From the NCBI RefSeq assembly GCF_034190915.1, contig NW_026947484.1:76463482-76527481 (forward strand): a stretch of 64,000 nucleotides of DNA. Reading direction: 5' to 3'. Source of the DNA: Cavia porcellus. Its lineage: Eukaryota > Chordata > Mammalia > Rodentia > Caviidae. The notes beneath the pieces are model-generated. The model saw only the letters and a list, made by a program, of their open reading frames with translations, searched no databases and had not been told where the DNA came from. Position numbers and translations under genes: made by a program. Below, piece after piece: positions 49,541 to 60,409 of this stretch; position 1 is the first letter of the stretch, and each line of letters starts with the position of its first letter.

Positions 49541-49633
49541 TCTTTTTCCTTTTTTATCAGTACCAGGGATTGAACTCACGACTGCCTGCTTGCAAGGCAG
49601 GTGCTTATGCCACTGAGCTAAATCCCCAGCCCC
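49509..49633 (-). repeat. Young ID SINE with 17-bp TSD and ~30-base T run
   Basis: The TSD 'aacaaaggacaatcttt' lies at 49492-49508 and 49634-49650. A long uninterrupted T run (to 49539) precedes 'gtctttttccttttttatca' and an intact body. The long homopolymer suggests a recent insertion. Confidence 0.95.
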
Positions 49634-49654
49634 AACAAAGGACAATCTTTACAG

Positions 49655-51130
49655 TGAAAGTGCAAAAGATAATCTGTAAATATGGTAGACCTAGAATAAC
49701 ACAGTTATTTACCAGTGCTTTACCAGTCTTTAAATTTCATACATTAAAATTTGATTTTCCCCTCTTTAAGCCAGAACTAACACAAGCCATTATCAGTGAG
49801 AGAAGTTGGTGAGTGTGGCATGGTCAAGGAGACCACAGGAATAGTTTTGTTTCCATTCTGAAGAAAATGGTAGAAGGATGGACAGAGTCCTGTAACTCAG
49901 CACTGTCTTCCACTCCACTGATTGCTGTTTACTTTGAAAATCCCAAGTAAGAAGAGAGATGGAGAAATTCTTCCCTTGTGGCGGGAGACTGGCTGATGTT
50001 GGAAAGTCACTGTTCCTACACTACATGATGCATATGCACTTGGAAAGGCTTAGTATTAGATTGGGTTGGCTGTAGATGAACAATGCACTTCTTGTTTTTG
50101 TAATTGCAGTTAACTTTAATTAGAGGCTGAGAGCAGAAAGCTAGGAGCTGCTTGAGGAGCCTGGCAGGGGATTAATGGGTTATGCCATCCACTGCAGCTT
50201 GGTCCTTGCAGGACATGTGCCAGGGCAGCCTGGCTTTGTCTCTCTGTGGAAGGCATCTTTTCCTGTAGAAATCACTGGTACATCTATCACATCACGTAGC
50301 TTTTGTTCTCTGGCTGGAAAGGCTTAAAAGGCCACCTCAGGCCCACTCCTCTTTTAGGAAAGGTCACTGAAGTTCTGCACCTGTAACATCCATAAGCTTA
50401 AGGAGCCTAAGGTTGGTGAGTGGGCAGGGTGCCAGCGGGCTTTGCCAAATGCCAGAGTTTGAGCTCTGATAATTAATGAGATTCAAGAGAACATTTCCTT
50501 GGCATACTTTACTGCCTGAACCAATTGACTGACATGCTCCAGAAAAATCTCATTTTTTTCCCCCCAACATTTGTATGGTTGTCAATAGCAGTACTGCCCT
50601 TTTCTCAACAGGGAAGAGACTTTAGATGTTTTATTAAAAATTCTTTAAGTGCGTACATGTTCGAAATTGAAACCTACTTTGGCTTTGTCTTTATACACGT
50701 AGTGAAAATTGACTTAATTTTTTCAAGAGGGAGAATAAAACTCAGATTATTCTGGATTTTAAGAGTGTTTATATTTGCAGGGTTTACCTTAAAGAAAAAA
50801 CCTCTTAGGTTTTTCCTATTTTGGTTAGCTGATGAGAGGATCTAGGGTCATGGTCTTAAACATTACAAATTGTTTCAGTTAAAGCAGTGAACAGTATGCT
50901 AAAAGAGAAGGCAGCATCTGACACGTAAAACATCTTCTAAACTACTTAATGTTATGGGAGAAATTGTTACAGCCATGAGCATTTCTTTAAGAAAACTAAT
51001 ACTATATGAGACAACCATTTTCTCCCACCTGGGTATAATATTTAACTTTTATTTGCAATGGAGGCCTAATCTCAGAAAAATTCCTTCTCTAAGATGACAG
51101 ATCCATAAAAAGAAAAGGGTTGGAGTGGAG
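49655..51130. other. No gene recognised
   Basis: Unassigned. A 106-codon frame at 50525-50845 is hydrophobic and AT-rich, without domain or splice support. Confidence 0.45.
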
Positions 51131-51145
51131 AGCATCCTCATAACT

Positions 51146-51378
51146 TTTTTTTTTAAATTTTATTTAAGGAGAAAAAGAAAAAAAACAGAAGAAGGGTACA
51201 AGTAATACAGAATCTCACTGAATTTTGTTGGATCATTGAACAGAACTGTTTGCAGTCTCACTGTTTGAATGTCCGTTTTGTATGCTTTAATTTTGTAACT
51301 TGAACAACTATTTCTAAGATGACAATATGTAATCTATTAACTAGTGATTTCCTATTATTTTTTTGAGATTCTGTATTA
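51146..51378 (-). mobile_element. 5'-inverted copy of the 32.8-kb retroelement, 10-bp TSD
   Basis: 51146-51210 matches the 3' end of 32776-33098 in the same orientation (T run, 'attttatttaaggagaaaa', 'gggtacaagtaatacag'). From about 51215 to 51370 the match to that element is reverse-complementary. The TSD 'cctcataact' lies at 51136-51145 and 51379-51388. Confidence 0.85.
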
Positions 51379-51389
51379 CCTCATAACTC

Positions 51390-52163
51390 TTTTAAGAATT
51401 TTAATGTTAAAATGTGCACAGCAGAAAATAAGATTGACCTGACGCAGGTTTGAACATACATACATAAAAATGTAAGCTGAAGAGTGTTCAGCATGCAAGC
51501 CACAAAACCTGGGATTAGATGAGGCCCTTTGACAGGAGAAGCACGCTGAGTCTGGAAAGGCAAGGTGTGCAGGCACGGGCCAGGTATCCCCAGCTGCAGA
51601 CAGGTACCCTTCCATGCAGCACCCTCCCGGCATCCTCCCCACCGTGCATCTCCTTCTCTGTGCTTCAGGGCCTCCGGTTATTAGCTTGATAACGTGACAA
51701 CAGGAAAAAGCTGGTGTTCAGCTGGGACCCTCTGGAACAAAACATGCTCAGGAATACTGAAATACTTCAAGAACTCAGGGTACTTAACAGAAAACCTGGC
51801 AATCAAAGAGTAGAAAAAGCACCATGGAGCTGAAGAATTCCGTGTGTGGTCCCTGCTTGTCTCATTTCCCCTCTCATCATGACTAGCTGTCTGTTGTGCT
51901 GTCCAATGGTACCCGTCCTAGGTCCTCCTCCATCTGCGGTCTCCTGAGTAGATCCCAGGCCCAAGTTCAAAGCCTTAGGCGGGAATCATCTTGCTCAACC
52001 TGGGTCTGAGGTTCTTGATTTCTTTGGTGGTCTCTGGATGGGAAGGATAAGCGTTGGTTGGGAGGTGATATATGGAGGGGGGTTAACCTTGGACCATGGC
52101 CCTATAAGATCCCAAGGAGCGGAATAGCTCACATAGAAGGGACAAAAGCATTCTACATGTACC
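51390..52163. other. No gene recognised
   Basis: Moderately GC-rich, unique-looking. No exon that I trust. Confidence 0.45.
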
Positions 52164-52174
52164 ATTAGCATATT

Positions 52175-53002
52175 TTTTAAAATTTTTATTTTAAAGGGGG
52201 TAAAATTAAACAACAAAATAGGACATAAGAAAGCAATGTAGGAGATATAAGTTTCAAAGCTAGATGACCTGAAATCTTCACTATCATATTGTCTCTTTTT
52301 TTCTTCCAAATAGTTGTCCATGTCTTCGCATACAGAGAATTCATACAAAACTGTATAAAACTGATCCGAACAGAATGAGGAAGACATTTTAGGTCTTCAA
52401 AATCAGACAATAGGGAAGTCACTAATGGCTGTGGTAGAGTCTCTTGTTCTCTTCAAAATAGCTGTCCATACTTTCATGTATATGACATTCAACAAAACAA
52501 TACAGGCTAAAGTAACACCATTAATTAGAATAAAGCAAAAAAGGGATAAAAGTATTTACCTTCAAAGAGATGGTAGAAGGAAATCCCGTATTTGTTAATT
52601 GCCTATGGTCAGCCTCTCAAGGGATGTCCACATCACTGGCTCCCACTTGCTGAATGGGTGGTGGTGGTGGTGTGATGTTTGATTCTTAGCCCATGTGCCG
52701 GTAGGCTCACAGCTACGGGGTAGGGGTGGGAGTTTGCTTGGTTTCCCAGCACTCCAGGTCCCAGCATGGTGTGGATCCCAGTAAACACCTGTAGCTCCCA
52801 TCCTAGGCCACCAGAGCCTGCTATGATCACAGCCGCTCACGGGGGACGGAGGGGTTACTTCAAGCTGTTTCTTTCTAATGAATTGACCATTTCACTGCCC
52901 AAATTCTGAAACGGCCAACAGACTATAGAAAGACATCTCTTTAGGCTCCTTGCTTGAAACCAACAGGGTCAGGAAGCTGCCGGCCTTGATTCAGGGCCAG
53001 CT
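52175..53002 (-). mobile_element. 828-bp retroelement with 11-bp TSD (L1 3' UTR suspected)
   Basis: 'attagcatatt' occurs at 52164-52174 and 53003-53013. The + left end is A/T-rich ('ttaaaatttttattttaaag'), fitting the tail of a minus-strand insertion. The far end is GC-rich. Inside are two diverged copies of an ~80-base block, at about 52290-52369 ('ccaaatagttgtccatgtct') and 52438-52513 ('caaaatagctgtccatactt'). The 130-codon minus frame at 51995-52387 crosses this tail and is not a gene. Family assignment is inference. Confidence 0.65.
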
Positions 53003-53014
53003 ATTAGCATATTG

Positions 53015-54960
53015 CTGCGGGTTTATTCATCACCCTGTACTCTGAGGGAGTAAACCTAGATTTAGACCTAAAAAACCGCAAGCCACACAGTGAGTGAAAG
53101 GGAGTCGTGGACTTCGGTTAATTCCATAGTGAGCGTGTGCAGTGAGGCCCTGGCTGTGGCACCTGCTGCGTCCAGTGACCTAAGTCTTTGTCAGGCAAAC
53201 CCCTTCCACAGCAGTAATGATGCTTGAGATTGGATGATCTTGGCAAAATGCTAACGTGGTGCAAAAGCCTTCTGCTTAATCTCTGGCTTGAAAGCCTGTA
53301 TTCTAAATTCTAAGCCCTTCTATCCACTGACAACAGCCAATCCCTTTGAAGTAAGAAAAACATAGGTTATAAAGTATTAACCCTGGTTCCCTCATTTGTT
53401 ACTTACTTAGGTGCCTATTTAAATTAGGAATAAATCTTAGTCCACAAACCAGGAATCTGGGAACTATTGAAGTTTTCTCAATTGATTTAACTTTGACTTT
53501 GAGCTTTTCCAATGTAGTAGAAATGTTCACCTTGATGGTTTTTCAGCTGCTTTCCCATTCATTCCACACTCTGGGGGTTGTGGTCAGGCTGCAGATCAGG
53601 CTGCAGACCTTATGGCATGTGCTGTTATCTGAAGCCACTGATTCCTGTCCTCTCTGGGGCACCTGTAGGCTGAGAGGGTGATACTGCCTCGTCATACTCG
53701 GAGTCCAGGCCCAGCAGCCAGCCTTTCTCTTAGGACCCCTGCACACGGACAGCAGATACGGCCTCTACTGCCTGAGTCCCCCACTGTCTTCCAAGAGTCT
53801 CCTAGTCTCGGGGGATACTGCTTTCTACTCCAACCTTTTTTCCCCAAGAAAACCCTACCAAAACTAGCCTGAAGCAGAAACAGCAGCAGCTGCTTCTCTC
53901 AGGAGTGAGGAAAGTTCGGATAGAAAGGCGGACTGTATTAGAAAGCCTACTGCCCAGAGTCAGGGCCTGTCCTGGTGCTGCTGCGGCCTGGCATGTGGTG
54001 GGCTCTGCTTCTCTGTGATCATCTGGCTGTCATCTCCCTTGGTGGCTGCCAACTGAGGCGTCAGCAACATCTCCTCATACCCTGTGATTTGCAGGGGGTT
54101 TGTACCTGCTCCAGACTGGCAGGGTGTGAGACATTTTAATGGTTTTCCAAAGCCGGTTTGGAAACCTGTTTATTCCTCCAGGGAAGCCTTCACATTCCTA
54201 ACCATTGTGTATAAATCTTCAGTGAATCAGTAAAATACATATATTTCATGTTTCTGGCAATGATTAATTTAGTGCTATTAATATTTTTTCATAGAAACTC
54301 ATCTCCTAAGCTCACACACACTGGCACTTTTTGCCCTCAGAATCTGCAGTGACAAGAGTACTGTGAGCTCCCAACAAGTATCAGCTGTCTTTCTCTTGCC
54401 ATTGGTTCAGACGCTGTCTTGCTGCCGCACAGCTGATATGTTAAAAAAATAAAAATAAAAAAAACTGTGGGGGGAAGCTAATTAGGAGTACTTAAAAGGG
54501 ATCCATATAAGAGATGGCAAAGCCTATACGCATTCATCAAAATACCCTGGGCAACTAGCATATTAGAGAGGTCCTGTGAATACTTTTTCATCTAGAGTTT
54601 CAGTACAGGTTATACATGAAATATTTATAGAGTGCAGTGTTTTTCCTGTGACAAAAGCGTGGTCTCAGGTATGTGTTGTTACTATGGAAGGTCCTAATGT
54701 ATAAGCAGCTGAAGTACCTTCAAGGGTATTTGAAAGAAAGTAAGGCATTGGGTTGAGTTTACAGTGTTTGATAAAGTAGCTGTGGTTCTAGCCAAAAATA
54801 TTTACCTTATCATCAGAGTGGTTGATAATAAAGTATGTATCACAGAAGAAGGAAAAGAGAATTTACTTAAAAGAATGTATGGTGTAGAAGATAGTAACTT
54901 GTTTGGTGCAGTGGAGAAACTGGAGTAGTCTTTGGAAGCGTGTCTAAGAAAGAATGTAAA
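53015..54960. other. No gene recognised
   Basis: 53500-54130 is GC-richer and unique-looking; no clear exon. The remainder is AT-rich. Confidence 0.45.
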
Positions 54961-55037
54961 ACACACCTGAGGATCGAACTCATGACCTTGCACTTGCCTG
55001 GCAGGTGCTTAAGCCACTGAGCTAAATCCCTGGCCCC
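54961..55037 (-). repeat. ID SINE, minus strand (older 'tgcctggcagg' subtype)
   Basis: 'gaggatcgaactcatgacct' to 'gagctaaatccctggcccc'. Confidence 0.9.
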
Positions 55038-55078
55038 AAGGGAATAAAGCTTTTTAAGGTCAACATGGAGCTCATTTA

Positions 55079-55180
55079 TTTTTTTGTCTTTTTTTTTTTT
55101 TTTATCAGTACCAGGGATCAAACTCACGACCACACACTTGCAAGGCAGGTGCTTGTGCCACTAAGCTAAATCCTGAGCCC
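55079..55180 (-). repeat. ID SINE, minus strand
   Basis: T run, 'tttatcagtaccagggatca' to 'taagctaaatcctgagccc'. It lies 41 bases from the preceding ID in the same orientation but belongs to the younger subtype, with a damaged anticodon arm. Confidence 0.9.
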
Positions 55181-55184
55181 AATA

Positions 55185-56295
55185 CAGCTTATTTTTTAAA
55201 AATAAAAAACTAATTATCATTTTACTATTGGATTCCTATTACAGTTTGTCTGTAAAAGAGGAATGATAATACCTGCTTAATAGGCTTATCACACGGACTA
55301 AAAGAATATGGTACCTTATTGCTTACTGTGTAGCAGTGATGTTTGCATGTATGTATGTATGTGTGTATGTGACTATCTACTCATGACTTACCTATATTTT
55401 CTTCAGTCTTCAAAGTGAACCAATGAAATTGTGATGTTCCCATTTTGGAGATAAAAATAAGCTGGGAAAACTGTTTGCAGTAATATGATAAATACATAAT
55501 ATACTGTACTACTGTCCTTACAGAAGGATACCTCAGTATTCATATGATAAGGATCCTTTCTGGAACAGGGTCAAATTTGTTTTGTCCTTTAGAACCAAAA
55601 GTTCCCGACTAATACACAGCTTTTCCCCCATTATCAGGGTACTGAGCTAACTGTGTTGATATAATAAGGTATTACAAATCAGTAAGATTTATACACTAGT
55701 AGAAAAACAGATATGAACAAGAAGTATTTAAAAAGCTGGTGCTCAATCTCAAACATGTTAATTTTAAAATTTTTTTCATAGAATACAATATTAAAAAAAT
55801 AAATGATACTCCCCAGCTCAGAGGGGTTGTAGAAGAGTGGATTTTGTCTTCTGCTCGTTGGTCATACATTCTGCAAAGCAAATTAAATACCTTATATTTC
55901 CCATACTGTTAGCCTGTAACTTTATCCCAGGCAAATACTTAATAATAGATAGAAGAGCTCCATCTCAGCATTATTTATATTAAACATTGGAAGTGACTTT
56001 GGTGCTTCAAAGAGATATATTAAATGAATTACAAGGCAGTCATTAATAATGAAGGTGCAGAAGACTATTAAATGACACAGTATTTCTTCCAAAAGTGCTG
56101 GATCATGAAAGAACTGAAAGTTTGCAGAGGATTTTATATTTAATACAAGAAACAACTATCCCAAGGGTATGGATGGAAGTAGATGCTGGGTTTAGAAATA
56201 CAAAACCAGAGAACTTTATAGACTTGATAGTGTTCTGTAAGGAGGAATAGAAATGGCAAATGTAGTGTGATCTGTAAGACACAAGATCTCATTGA
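55185..56295. other. No gene recognised; short GTAT repeat
   Basis: An irregular (ATGT)n stretch is at 55346-55371. The rest is AT-rich and unassigned. Confidence 0.5.
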
Positions 56296-56297
56296 TT

Positions 56298-56482
56298 TTG
56301 GTTTTGGCTGTGGGGATTGACTAGAGCCTTCACACTGAGCCACATTTCCAACTCATTTTTTAAATTTTAACTTTGAGACAGAATGTCACTAAATTGCCTG
56401 GGCTGGGCTTGAAGTTGCAATCTTCCTGCTTCCAGTTTCCCAGGCTGCAGGAAATCTAGGCATGCAGGACCATACCAAACTT
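56298..56482 (-). repeat. ID remnant plus B1, minus strand
   Basis: 'gtggggattgactagagcct' 'tcacactgagccacatttc', then 'ttgcctgggctgggcttgaa'. Confidence 0.7.
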
Positions 56483-56484
56483 CA

Positions 56485-57240
56485 TCATTTTTATTCTGCA
56501 ACAGCCTTAGGGATCAAGATGATCCCTACTTTCTAACATAATGAGAGTGAGTTTTGAGAATGGCTGGGGGAGGATTTATGTCTAGGGTGTCTAACTTCAG
56601 AGCCCAAAGAGGATGGAGAAACTGCGATTAGTTGTTCATTGTACAGTCAAGAAAACGGAGTCCCAGTACCACAGGTTCTAGAATGAAAGCAGTGGCTCTG
56701 CAGCAAGAGGCCAGCTGGAGAATGAGAAAGTGTAACTAGGTGGGGTATAGCCAAGAGTTGCGGTAAAAGAGGCAGTGCCAGAGTGAGAAAGGAGCAGGAC
56801 GTTCATGGAAAGGGTGTGGTGGGCAGTGATGGAGAAGGATGTCTTAAAAACAGCTTCAAGGTTTTATTAATCCCAGGAATTTCCACTCACAGTGCTTATG
56901 ATGGAGTGGCCTGAGTCTGAGTCTGAAGATAACAAAATGAAAAATTTGGGTGGTATACACGAGTCGATGGAGGTATATATTAGCAAAAACAGATGAGGAG
57001 AGAAGTTTAGGGCTGAAAGTGAAGGGTAGTGGAGGGGCAGCTCTTTTCTCTGAGATAACGGTGACTGGTGTTTGCAGTATCCTCAGTTCTTTTTGTTCGA
57101 GCTCGACCTTGTCACCCCGACAGGAAAGTGGCACAGCTACACTTTGATTTCTGAAATGCATAGCTGTCTCTCATAACTGATTCCTCTCTCCCGTGGGTCT
57201 CAAGCCTGGAAAGGAGTATTGTTCCATCACATTTCCCTCA
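56485..57240. other. No exon recognised upstream of the candidate terminal exon
   Basis: Purine-rich (GA-rich) sequence at 56690-57010, possibly old repeat. Frames at 56856-57161 lack support. Confidence 0.4.
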
Positions 57241-57262
57241 GCGAGATTCTTTTTTCTTTCAG
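57241..57262 (+). promoter_or_regulatory. 3' splice acceptor of the candidate terminal exon
   Basis: A run of T/C (tct tttttt ctttc) ends in AG at 57261-57262. Upstream, 'catttccctcag' at about 57229-57240 is a weaker alternative AG, which lies before the pyrimidine tract. The strong tract just before an open frame is the main reason for calling the exon. Confidence 0.45.
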
Positions 57263-57371
57263 AATGATTGTCACCAGACTGGATGAACTGCTGAACAAAA
57301 CAATTGAATTGCTTCCATCTTACCCACACTATAAGAAATTGTCCACAGAGTTGAAATATTTATTGCAGTAA
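57263..57371 (+). CDS. Candidate terminal coding exon (35 residues, gene not recognised)
   Basis: A pyrimidine-rich tract ending in 'ttttttctttcag' runs straight into an open frame that starts one base after the AG. It encodes 35 residues beginning MIVTRLDELLNK and ending LKYLLQ, then TAA at 57369-57371. The composition (amphipathic, Leu/Lys/Glu-rich, with a Pro-Ser-Tyr-Pro break in the middle) looks like the helical C-terminal tail of a soluble protein rather than translated repeat. The first base would complete a codon begun in an upstream exon; the other two frames close quickly. AATAAA lies about 230 bases past the stop. No SINE or LINE similarity is visible here. I do not recognise the protein family. 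It could instead be the remnant of a pseudogene or a chance open frame behind a chance acceptor. Confidence 0.45.
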
Positions 57372-57625
57372 CATCTGGCTTTATATAATTAAAGTGAAAT
57401 GTACCTTTTATCTTATAGCTATCATGAAGTTGTCATGTTTCTGTCCTTTTACTTTGCTTTTGAGAGGCATCAATCTATTCTCTTCCCCTAACCTTTATGT
57501 TCTAATAATCCTTTCAGAGTGAACTTAATCTGGAAAATGTACAAGAGTGCAGAAAAAGACTTTTATAGGATGAAATATGAGCAGCCTGTTTGACTGTGCA
57601 GAATAAAAGTGAAATATATTACTCT
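57372..57625 (+). other. Putative 3' UTR of the terminal exon
   Basis: From the TAA to about 20 bases beyond AATAAA. AT-rich, no repeat seen. The cleavage site is not determined. Confidence 0.35.
57602..57607 (+). promoter_or_regulatory. Polyadenylation signal AATAAA
   Basis: A canonical hexamer lies 231 bases after the TAA of the candidate terminal exon. A variant ATTAAA occurs earlier, at 57388-57393. Both are followed by 'agtgaaat'. Isolated AATAAA hexamers are common in AT-rich DNA; the value here comes from its position. Confidence 0.4.
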
Positions 57626-57904
57626 TCAGATTAAATCAGTAAGAATACTCCATTTCCCTAAACACAGTATGCATACTAGAAAATCTTAGTAGGTCAAAAA
57701 TACTATTATTAAGTCTTCTTTTAAAAAATGGAGGTGTTTAAATATTCATATATTGCTGGATTTGAGTAATGAAAATCTAAGCAACAGAGAATTTAAAAGG
57801 AAAAAACTTGTTATTCCACTTAAGAGACTTTTAAAATTCCATAGCATTTTCTGGTCTTTGTAGTGTTTGTGTTCATTTATAAGATTTTTCCAAATATGTA
57901 ACAT

Positions 57905-58060
57905 TTATCATAGGCTTCACCTGTGTCAGACTCTGGAAATACGCTAATTTATTCTCACGACTCTGTGAGGTTGATATGTTCATCTCCTTTTGTGTGTAAG
58001 AAATTAAATGACTTGGCCATGCTTACGTAGATAGTAAAGCTCATTAACTTGAACCAGATA
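57905..58060 (-). repeat. MIR element, minus strand (inside duplicated segment, copy 1)
   Basis: 'gtcagactctggaaatacgc' 'actctgtgaggttgatatg' 'gacttggccatgcttacgt' follow the reverse MIR. Confidence 0.65.
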
Positions 58061-58227
58061 CTAAAGTCTATACTAGTGATGTACACTTAACAAAATGCTT
58101 ATTCTTTTTCTCTGCATCATTTTTTTTTATCAGTACTGGGGATCAAACTCACGACCGCCTGCTTGCAAGGCAGGTACTTATGCCGCTGAGCTAAATCCCC
58201 AGCCCTGCATCATCATTTTATGTCGAT
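57928..58227. repeat. Local duplication, copy 1 (interrupted by an ID)
   Basis: Matches 59940-60138 over about 190 bases, including 'ggttgatatgttcatctcc' and 'aagaaattaaatgacttggc', once the ID at 58121-58204 is removed. Confidence 0.85.
58121..58204 (-). repeat. Young ID SINE, minus strand, 9-bp TSD
   Basis: Intact body with 'cgcctgcttgcaaggcaggt'. The TSD 'ctgcatcat' lies at 58112-58120 and 58205-58213. Copy 2 of the duplication has the empty site. Confidence 0.95.
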
Positions 58228-58247
58228 TAGAAATGGTTTCTCTGCCC

Positions 58248-58966
58248 CAGGGTTCCCCCACCACTGAGCCACAGACCAGTATTGGTCTATGGGCTGTTAG
58301 AAACTGGGGTACACAGCAAGAGATAAGCGGTGGATGAATGAGCTAAGCTTCATCTGTCTTTACAGCTTTCCCCATTGCTCACATTACCATCTGAGCTCTG
58401 CCTCATGTCAGGCCAGTGGTGGCATTAGACGCTCATGAGCACACAAACCCTACTGTAAACTGCACATGTGAGGGATCTAGAGTTACATGTTCCAGAGAAT
58501 CTAGTGCCTGATGATGTGAGCTGGAGCTGAGAAGGTGATGGCTAGCTGGGGAACAGCTGCAGGTACAGATAGCATCACCAGAGAGGTTTGACTGCACCGT
58601 AGCTTTAGTAATTAATTATTTGTGGACTCATAACAAAATCCTATCCGTGAGTGGCAAGTGACAGTAAGGCTGTATCTGGTAGCAACTTTTAAGTCCAAAG
58701 CTGACGCTTCTTTTAGTCCTCATATGGCCCACCCATTGTTTTATTTACCACTTCCATCTTGGCTCTTTCCTGCCCTGGTCACTTGTCGTCTGAGTTCATT
58801 TTGATGAGCCGATATCCTCACCTAAGACCAAATGAGCAAAAATGAGATGTCACTGGAGAACTGTATTGAAAAGGGAAAAGACCCTCAAAATCATCACCCT
58901 ACCCCCCACTCATGGAAAAATATCTTCCACAAAACAAAAATGGCTGTGGACCACTGGTCCATCTTA
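58248..58966 (+). mobile_element. hAT-type DNA transposon fossil
   Basis: The left end 'agggttcccccaccactgag' and right end 'ggctgtggaccactgg' match the two ends of a widespread mammalian hAT element with terminal 'ggtccccaacc'-like inverted repeats. Internal text ('ggtctatgggctgttagaaa', 'gtgagggatctagagttaca') follows it. At 58832 an ATG starts MSKNEMSLENC, which resembles the start of hAT transposases of the 'MSK..SLE.FFKR' kind, but the right end follows soon after, so the body of the gene is deleted. Element name uncertain. Confidence 0.65.
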
Positions 58967-59354
58967 CCTCTTTTTGTTGTATTTACACCTTATTACTCTT
59001 TTGATGTTAAAAATAGCATTGCATGAGCACTCTTCACAGACATTCATGATTCCTTAGGACTTACTGCTTCCACAAGCAGCATTAATGGGTCACTTGGAAT
59101 GTAGTCCTCAAGTTTTAACACTCTCCACTAATTGCTTTCTCAAAAGATTGTGCCAGTGTGTACTCTCAGCCGCAGTCTATACCAGCGCCTGCTGACTGTC
59201 GGCCATTTGAATATGGTGTTTGTTTTTAGAAGATTCCAAGGATTATTGGTAGGGCTTCTACTTTCTTGTGCCTCTAATATTCATGAGTTCCTGTCTTTTC
59301 TCTCTTTGTATAGAGCCCACTTTGTCAGTGAAGGAACGGTGGCATAAGTGTGTA

Positions 59355-59470
59355 AGACATGGAGTTGGATAGGGATGGCTGGGTTCAAATCATGGCTGTG
59401 CTGCACTGCCTGATTTTCCTCATCAACAAAATGGAAATGTTTAACAGTAAAACCTCTTGTAAAGTACAAC
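59355..59470 (+). repeat. MIR element
   Basis: 'gctgggttcaaatcatggct' 'tgattttcctcatcaacaaa' in MIR order. Confidence 0.7.
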
Positions 59471-59794
59471 AGAATGGTGCGTGGTTCTTGGTACTGCTGA
59501 ATAATTGTTGGTCTTTCAGAAATCAACAGCTTACAGTGAGAAAAACCAGAGGTTACACTTTCTTTTAATGAAATATGATTACTCCTGTAAGTAATTCACC
59601 ATAGAAAGTAAGATGCTGGCGTAGTAGTAGTGTTAGTGTTAACACTGACCAACCTGATGATCACAAATAACCTTCCCTGCTCTGGTTGATACAGGGGTCA
59701 AGACTGATGAAGAGGAAATAATGATGGGGATAACAAGAACATCACGGGCTTTATGGCTTTCCCACGCACATCGCGCTTGATGCTCATCACACAC

Positions 59795-59945
59795 CTGTGA
59801 GAGTGGTGGAATAGATATTATTAATCTGGTTTTAGAGGGGGAAATTGGCTTGGAAGATTAAGTTCCTTGCTCACTTAAGGTTAAGAAAATGGTCAGCGGC
59901 AGAGCTGGGCTTCAGCTGGGCCAGATTCTGCCCCAAGCATTTAAT
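59795..59945 (-). repeat. MIR element, minus strand
   Basis: 'ttagagggggaaattggctt' 'cagcggcagagctgggcttc' in reverse MIR order. It directly abuts duplication copy 2. Confidence 0.65.
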
Positions 59946-60138
59946 TTGTGCTGGTTTATTAATTCTTACAACTCGGTGAGGTTGATATGTTCATCTCCAT
60001 TTGTGGGTAAGAAATTAAATGACTTGGCCCTCCCTGCGTAGTCAGTAAGCCCATCCACTTGAACCAGCTACTAAAGCCTATACCAGTGATGCACACCTAA
60101 CAAAATGCTTTTCCTTTTCTCTACCTCATCATTTTATG
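59940..60138. repeat. Local duplication, copy 2
   Basis: About 88% identical by eye to copy 1, in the same orientation about 2 kb downstream, and lacking the ID insertion. Confidence 0.85.
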
Positions 60139-60308
60139 TAGGTTTGCAAGGTCCTTGAAGTGTATAATCCTGCCACTTTCAAATCACCCTTAAGGAGAGT
60201 TTTGTATCTGTGCCTAAATAAGATATTTTAAAAAGCAAAAATGCAGTTGGCTTTTTTCAGTTAACAAAGTATAAATACCTCTTCACATCAATAGTTGCTG
60301 ATCTGTAA

Positions 60309-60398
60309 TTTTTTTTTTTTTTTTGTACCAGAAGTTGAACTCCTGACCTCACGCTTGCCAGGCAGGCACTTATGCTGCTGAGCTAAATCCCCAGCCCT
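60309..60398 (-). repeat. ID SINE, minus strand
   Basis: T run, 'gtaccagaagttgaactcct' to 'agctaaatccccagccct'. An imperfect TSD 'gatctgtaa'/'ggtctgcaa' flanks it. Confidence 0.9.
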
Positions 60399-60409
60399 GG
60401 TCTGCAACT

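Noticed and set aside
51995..52387. 130-codon minus-strand frame
   Set aside because: It crosses the AT-rich tail boundary of the 52.2-kb retroelement; the frame is incidental.
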